A stretch of DNA of 64,000 bases from Nostoc parmelioides FACHB-3921. GTDB taxonomy: Bacteria > Cyanobacteriota > Cyanobacteriia > Cyanobacteriales > Nostocaceae. A program made the translations under genes and the position numbers. Positions 63,570-64,000 of this stretch are shown one piece after another. The DNA is taken from the NCBI RefSeq assembly GCF_014696625.1, contig NZ_JACJQL010000007.1, forward strand, positions 1-64,000, read 5' to 3'. Each line of letters begins with the position of its first letter. Position 1 is the stretch's first letter. The notes beneath the pieces were generated by a model. The model saw only the letters and a list, made by a program, of their open reading frames with translations. It did not search any database and was not told the origin of the DNA.

Positions 63570-64000
63570 TCATTTAACATCCAAGGCTCCGCTTTCTTTT
63601 GCTGTTTGTAAATAGCTAGTGACTGTATTTTGTAATAACAAAGCCACAGTCATAGGGCCAATACCACCCGGAACCGGGGTGATATATTCTGCCACATCAG
63701 CAATTGATGCAAAATTAATATCGCCTACTAAGCGACTTTTGCCATTAGCATCGGTGACGCGATTTATCCCCACATCTACCACAACAGCGCCTGGTTTCAC
63801 CATGTCAGCAGTAATTAATCCTGGCAAACCAGCAGCAGCAACGAGAATGTCGGCATTTTGGGTAATCGATTTGAGGTCTTGCGATCGCGAGTGGGCAATA
63901 GTCACGGTGGCATCAGCTTCTAGGAGCATCAAAGCCATTGGCTTTCCTACCAAAATACTCCGTCCCACCACCACAGCTTGCTTTCCTCGCAAAGAAATTT
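63570..64000 (-). CDS. folD: Methylenetetrahydrofolate dehydrogenase/cyclohydrolase (3' part)
   Basis: The frame is open to the last base, so the N-terminal half is cut off by the window. The visible 142 residues are the NADP-binding domain: [46 protein letters not shown] and the end [18 protein letters not shown], which is diagnostic for FolD. It catalyses one-carbon interconversion with NADP. It lies upstream of crtE on the minus strand, 148 bases apart. Confidence 0.95.
   Translation of the reverse strand, partial: ISLRGKQAVVVGRSILVGKPMALMLLEADATVTIAHSRSQDLKSITQNADILVAAAGLPGLITADMVKPGAVVVDVGINRVTDANGKSRLVGDINFASIADVAEYITPVPGGIGPMTVALLLQNTVTSYLQTAKESGALDVK

Overview
The window is chromosomal DNA of a cyanobacterium, almost certainly a filamentous heterocyst-forming one of the Anabaena/Nostoc group. 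The evidence is the gene content: photosystem II cytochrome c-550, plastocyanin and cytochrome c6; a cyanobacterial ndhA-ndhI-ndhG-ndhE cluster; a Ycf54 cyclase subunit; a tocopherol cyclase; and a geranylgeranyl-diphosphate synthase. It also carries many GCGATCGC (HIP1) octamers and heptameric tandem repeats between genes. Gene density is ordinary. I see no prophage, CRISPR array, rRNA operon, intact transposase gene or obvious defence island.

Layout. 1-9.1 kb: two calcium-binding RTX-type proteins (the first cut by the window edge), prfB with its programmed +1 frameshift, a small DUF3285 membrane protein, ybeY, dgkA, a glutamine amidotransferase (pabA/trpG type), a metallo-beta-lactamase-fold protein lacking the usual metal motif, and a seven-repeat FG-GAP/VCBS protein on the minus strand. 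9.8-16.2 kb: pepP, a nuclease lipoprotein, a response regulator, an AAA ATPase, a PLP-dependent dehydratase and a lone sugar ABC permease. 16.5-18.6 kb: a photosynthetic electron-carrier cluster psbV-petE-petJ-like. 18.8-30.2 kb: a TonB-like protein, a lipase-like hydrolase, a divergent cytochrome b, a Na+/H+ antiporter, two tandem metallophosphoesterases, a DnaJ-TPR protein, tocopherol cyclase and tRNA-Arg(CCU). 30.4-41.7 kb: YdcF, DUF2288 and AI-2E proteins, then a minus-strand lipid block plsX-fabH-fabD-plsC, pepA and two further lipid-type enzymes. 42-49 kb: metG, a LabA-like NYN protein, a LptC-like lipoprotein, a membrane glycosyltransferase and a GNAT acyltransferase. 49.4-55.6 kb: gltA, ndhA-I-G-E, nadK and sixA. 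55.8-64 kb: an adenylate isopentenyltransferase (cytokinin-type), a PAS-GGDEF-EAL protein, pdxJ, a SnoaL-like protein, ycf54, a secreted protein, a DUF212 phosphatase-like protein, crtE and the 3' part of folD.

Functional themes: fatty acid and phospholipid initiation (plsX, fabH, fabD, plsC); NADH dehydrogenase-like complex subunits next to NAD kinase and citrate synthase; electron carriers for PSII/PSI; and isoprenoid/pigment supply (crtE, tocopherol cyclase, ycf54).

The least ordinary feature is the intergenic DNA. It holds several dispersed small repeats. One is a 137-145 bp MITE present twice, each copy with the same 13-bp terminal inverted repeats and its own perfect 10-bp target duplication. 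Another is a 186-bp inverted-repeat element whose end supplies the stop codon of a glycosyltransferase. Heptamer or inverted repeats also form the 3' ends of at least three other genes. I found no convincing new multi-gene system. The best leads are the mobile repeats and their stop-codon capture, the petE inverted-repeat operator, the degenerate MBL protein, the cytochrome b with a missing heme ligand, and the cytokinin-type IPT.
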